Source: Bacillota bacterium (lineage in GTDB: Bacteria > Bacillota > Bacilli > Paenibacillales > NBRC-103111). From it: a stretch of DNA of 64,000 nt. Positions within the stretch are counted from its first letter, which is position 1; each line of letters begins with the position of its first letter. Location: the NCBI GenBank assembly GCA_023386955.1, contig JAEWIS010000058.1, positions 1 to 64,000 of the forward strand, given 5' to 3'. The notes beneath the pieces were generated by a model. That model saw only the letters and a program-made list of their open reading frames with translations, had not been told where the DNA came from and ran no database searches. The position numbers were made by a program, and so were the translations under genes. Shown here piece by piece: positions 62,334-64,000 of this stretch.

Positions 62334-62433
62334 GCGCCAGGGGGATGTTCCCTGCAAATCTGCCTTGATTTCTGCGGCAGATTTGATAGACTTCACCTTA
62401 GAGCTCCGCAATGTTGCTTGAAGGGGGGATACG

Positions 62434-64000
62434 ATGGCGCTGCGCACCAAACCATTTACGTCCATCCGCGGAAAGCTGATGGTGGCGTTTTTGTTTTTTG
62501 TGATCATCCCCACCCTGCTCATCTTCTGGAGCTACGCCCGCTCGTCCAAGGAGGCGGTAGCCAAAGGTGTATACTCCGCCAACCAGGAGCTGGTGGACCG
62601 TTCCGCCCAATACGCTAACGATGTGGCCGGCCGAATGATTAAAGCGCTCTCATTATTGGAGCTGGATTTGCAGGAATATTATGGAGACGGCATTTCCGAT
62701 TGGACCACCGATTACGGGAACTATTACAAGGTTGCCACCTTGCAAAAACGGATGTCCACCATCCGCGACCTGCTCCTGGATTCCGGTTCCTTTCTTATTT
62801 TCTCCGATTTTAAGGAGCTGGCCGTTTCCACGCTGAATACCTTTGACATGATACAAAATTTTACAGTTTTCCAGGAAGAATCCTGGTATCTTCAGGGAAA
62901 GGAAAACAAGGGTTTTCCCCAATGGTTCCTCCCATTCCTGCTTGACCGCAAGATCGGGTATACGGGAACCGGTCAGGAGGGTGGGTATCTGGCTCTGTCC
63001 CGTTCCATCCATGATCCCAAGGTCACCTACGATTTTGGCGTGGCCCTCATCGGCGTACCCGTGGAAACCGCCTTTGCCCAATCCTCTGCCAGACAGGACG
63101 GACTGCTTCCCCAACTGCTGCTCTGGGACGGCCGCCATACGGTCAGCGATTCCCAGGGAAACAAGGTCATCGAGCTGAGCGGCGCCGAATTGACCGAGCT
63201 GCAAGGGGACCCCCAGACCATTAAGCATCTGCGCGACGCAAACGGCCAGCTGTATATGGTCAATGTGTCGGAAATCCCCGAGCTGGGCATGTCCATTCTG
63301 CGTCCGGTCCCGGAGAAGCAATTTCTCGAGGATCTGGAGAAGCGGATGAACCGCTCGGTCTTTTCCATTTTGGCCGTATTCAGTGTGGGTATTCTAATCT
63401 TCGTGCTGTTCCTGATCCGGTTCACCAGCCCCATCGCCGCTTTGCTCCGCTCCATGAAGCAGGTGGGGGCCGGAGATTTCCGCACGTCGGTGCAGGTGAA
63501 GGGGAACGACGAAATCGCCCTTCTGGGCAATAATTTTAACCGCATGGTTACCCGCTTGTCAGAGCTCGTTAAGCGGCTGGAGGAGGAGCAAAGGCTGAAG
63601 GAGGAGGCCAACTTCCAGTCTCTGCAGGCCCAGATCAACCCCCATTTTTTGTTTAACACACTGAACTCCATCAAGCTGATGGCCATGCTGTCCAACACCA
63701 ACCGCAATGTCAGCAATATGATAACCGCCTTGGGCAAGCTGCTGGAATTCTCCATGAAGTTCAACCAGCGGTTTGTGACCCTGGGACAGGAGCTGGAGTA
63801 TCTGGAGCTGTATATGGCCCTCCAGAAAATTCGCTTCCAGGACCAGATCGACATTGAAGCCCGGGTTCCGGAGGAATTAAAGGAGATGTACGTGCTGAAA
63901 TTCAGCCTCCAGCCGCTGGTGGAGAACAGCATTGTCCACGGAGGCAAGCTGCCCTTGCATATTGCCATCCATGCGGAAGCCGAGGACGGAGAGCTCCGGG
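62434..64000 (+). CDS. YesM-type sensor histidine kinase, truncated by the window end
   Basis: The frame runs open from ATG 62434 (five bases after AAGGGGGG) to the window end, at least 522 residues. A membrane segment at about residues 15-36 (LMVAFLFFVIIPTLLIFW) is followed by a Cache-like extracellular domain, a second segment at about 308-328, HAMP (about 330-380), and the kinase motif LQAQINPHFLFNTLNSIKLM with likely phospho-acceptor His404. LQPLVENSIVHGG starts the ATPase domain, whose remainder is outside. A YesN-type partner is expected just downstream. Confidence 0.9.
   Translation, partial: MALRTKPFTSIRGKLMVAFLFFVIIPTLLIFWSYARSSKEAVAKGVYSANQELVDRSAQYANDVAGRMIKALSLLELDLQEYYGDGISDWTTDYGNYYKVATLQKRMSTIRDLLLDSGSFLIFSDFKELAVSTLNTFDMIQNFTVFQEESWYLQGKENKGFPQWFLPFLLDRKIGYTGTGQEGGYLALSRSIHDPKVTYDFGVALIGVPVETAFAQSSARQDGLLPQLLLWDGRHTVSDSQGNKVIELSGAELTELQGDPQTIKHLRDANGQLYMVNVSEIPELGMSILRPVPEKQFLEDLEKRMNRSVFSILAVFSVGILIFVLFLIRFTSPIAALLRSMKQVGAGDFRTSVQVKGNDEIALLGNNFNRMVTRLSELVKRLEEEQRLKEEANFQSLQAQINPHFLFNTLNSIKLMAMLSNTNRNVSNMITALGKLLEFSMKFNQRFVTLGQELEYLELYMALQKIRFQDQIDIEARVPEELKEMYVLKFSLQPLVENSIVHGGKLPLHIAIHAEAEDGELR

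Noticed and set aside
62653..63968. Two minus-strand frames of 222 and 313 codons
   Set aside because: They are antisense to the sensor kinase running off the window end, which is clearly coding (HAMP and NPHFLFN motifs).

Overview
The window looks like chromosomal DNA of a Paenibacillus-type Firmicute. The support is a moderately high GC content, strong AGGAGG ribosome binding sites, Lpl/Msm-type sugar ABC importers, YesM/YesN-type two-component systems, several AraC regulators, a PucR/ald pair and an RpiR-nagB-nagA operon. No rRNA, tRNA, phage, CRISPR array or classical insertion sequence was seen. Functions come from recognised motifs and family resemblance; no search was run.

Layout. 1-2440: repeats, then a MarR repressor divergent from a two-part nitroreductase with tandem operators between them. 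2587-10315: a lipoprotein/permease/permease importer, a membrane-bound AraC regulator and a second, paralogous lipoprotein. 11023-17626: GH105 unsaturated glycuronyl hydrolase, alanine dehydrogenase with a PucR regulator, polysaccharide deacetylase, GNAT and GntR. 17703-22882: Rpn/YhgA-type nuclease gene behind a terminator-like leader, mannonate dehydratase and oxidoreductase, and an AT-rich pair (acyltransferase, secreted protein). 22955-27476: CBM9-like gene, nagA, nagB and rpiR on the minus strand, then an AraC regulator. 27881-31900: small winged-helix protein, GGDEF protein and HD-GYP protein. 32091-38451: Msm-type importer plus a YesM/YesN pair. 38670-42765: ABC exporter behind a translated attenuator, divergent MarR, ArsA/Get3-like ATPase and a small partner. 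43093-51876: esterase, pectinesterase, rhamnogalacturonan acetylesterase-like gene, GH2 beta-galactosidase, Gfo/Idh oxidoreductase and MFS transporter. 52845-62333: GH27 alpha-galactosidase, two AraC regulators, 2-hydroxyacid dehydrogenase, LacI regulator with a PfkB sugar kinase, and GH42 beta-galactosidase. From 62434 a YesM-like kinase runs off the end.

Taken together this is largely a plant cell-wall (pectin, rhamnogalacturonan, galactan) utilisation region. Importers bring in oligosaccharides; de-esterification, unsaturated-uronide removal and galactoside hydrolysis appear to be cytoplasmic because those enzymes lack signal peptides; mannonate enzymes and a sugar kinase feed central metabolism. 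Local one- and two-component regulators sit beside each block.

Two things go beyond routine annotation. First, eight intergenic modules built from three unrelated palindrome sequences share one geometry: four palindromes whose centres step by about 50, 61 and 50 bp (51-61-51, 50-61-50 or 51/52-63/64-52). All lie next to gene 3' ends, and one supplies a gene's stop codon. Second, the ABC exporter has a complete apparent ribosome-mediated attenuator: promoter, nine-codon Arg-rich leader peptide, a 10-bp antiterminator pairing that starts in the leader stop codon, and an intrinsic terminator. It lies next to a MarR gene whose likely operator recurs in front of an ArsA-like ATPase gene.
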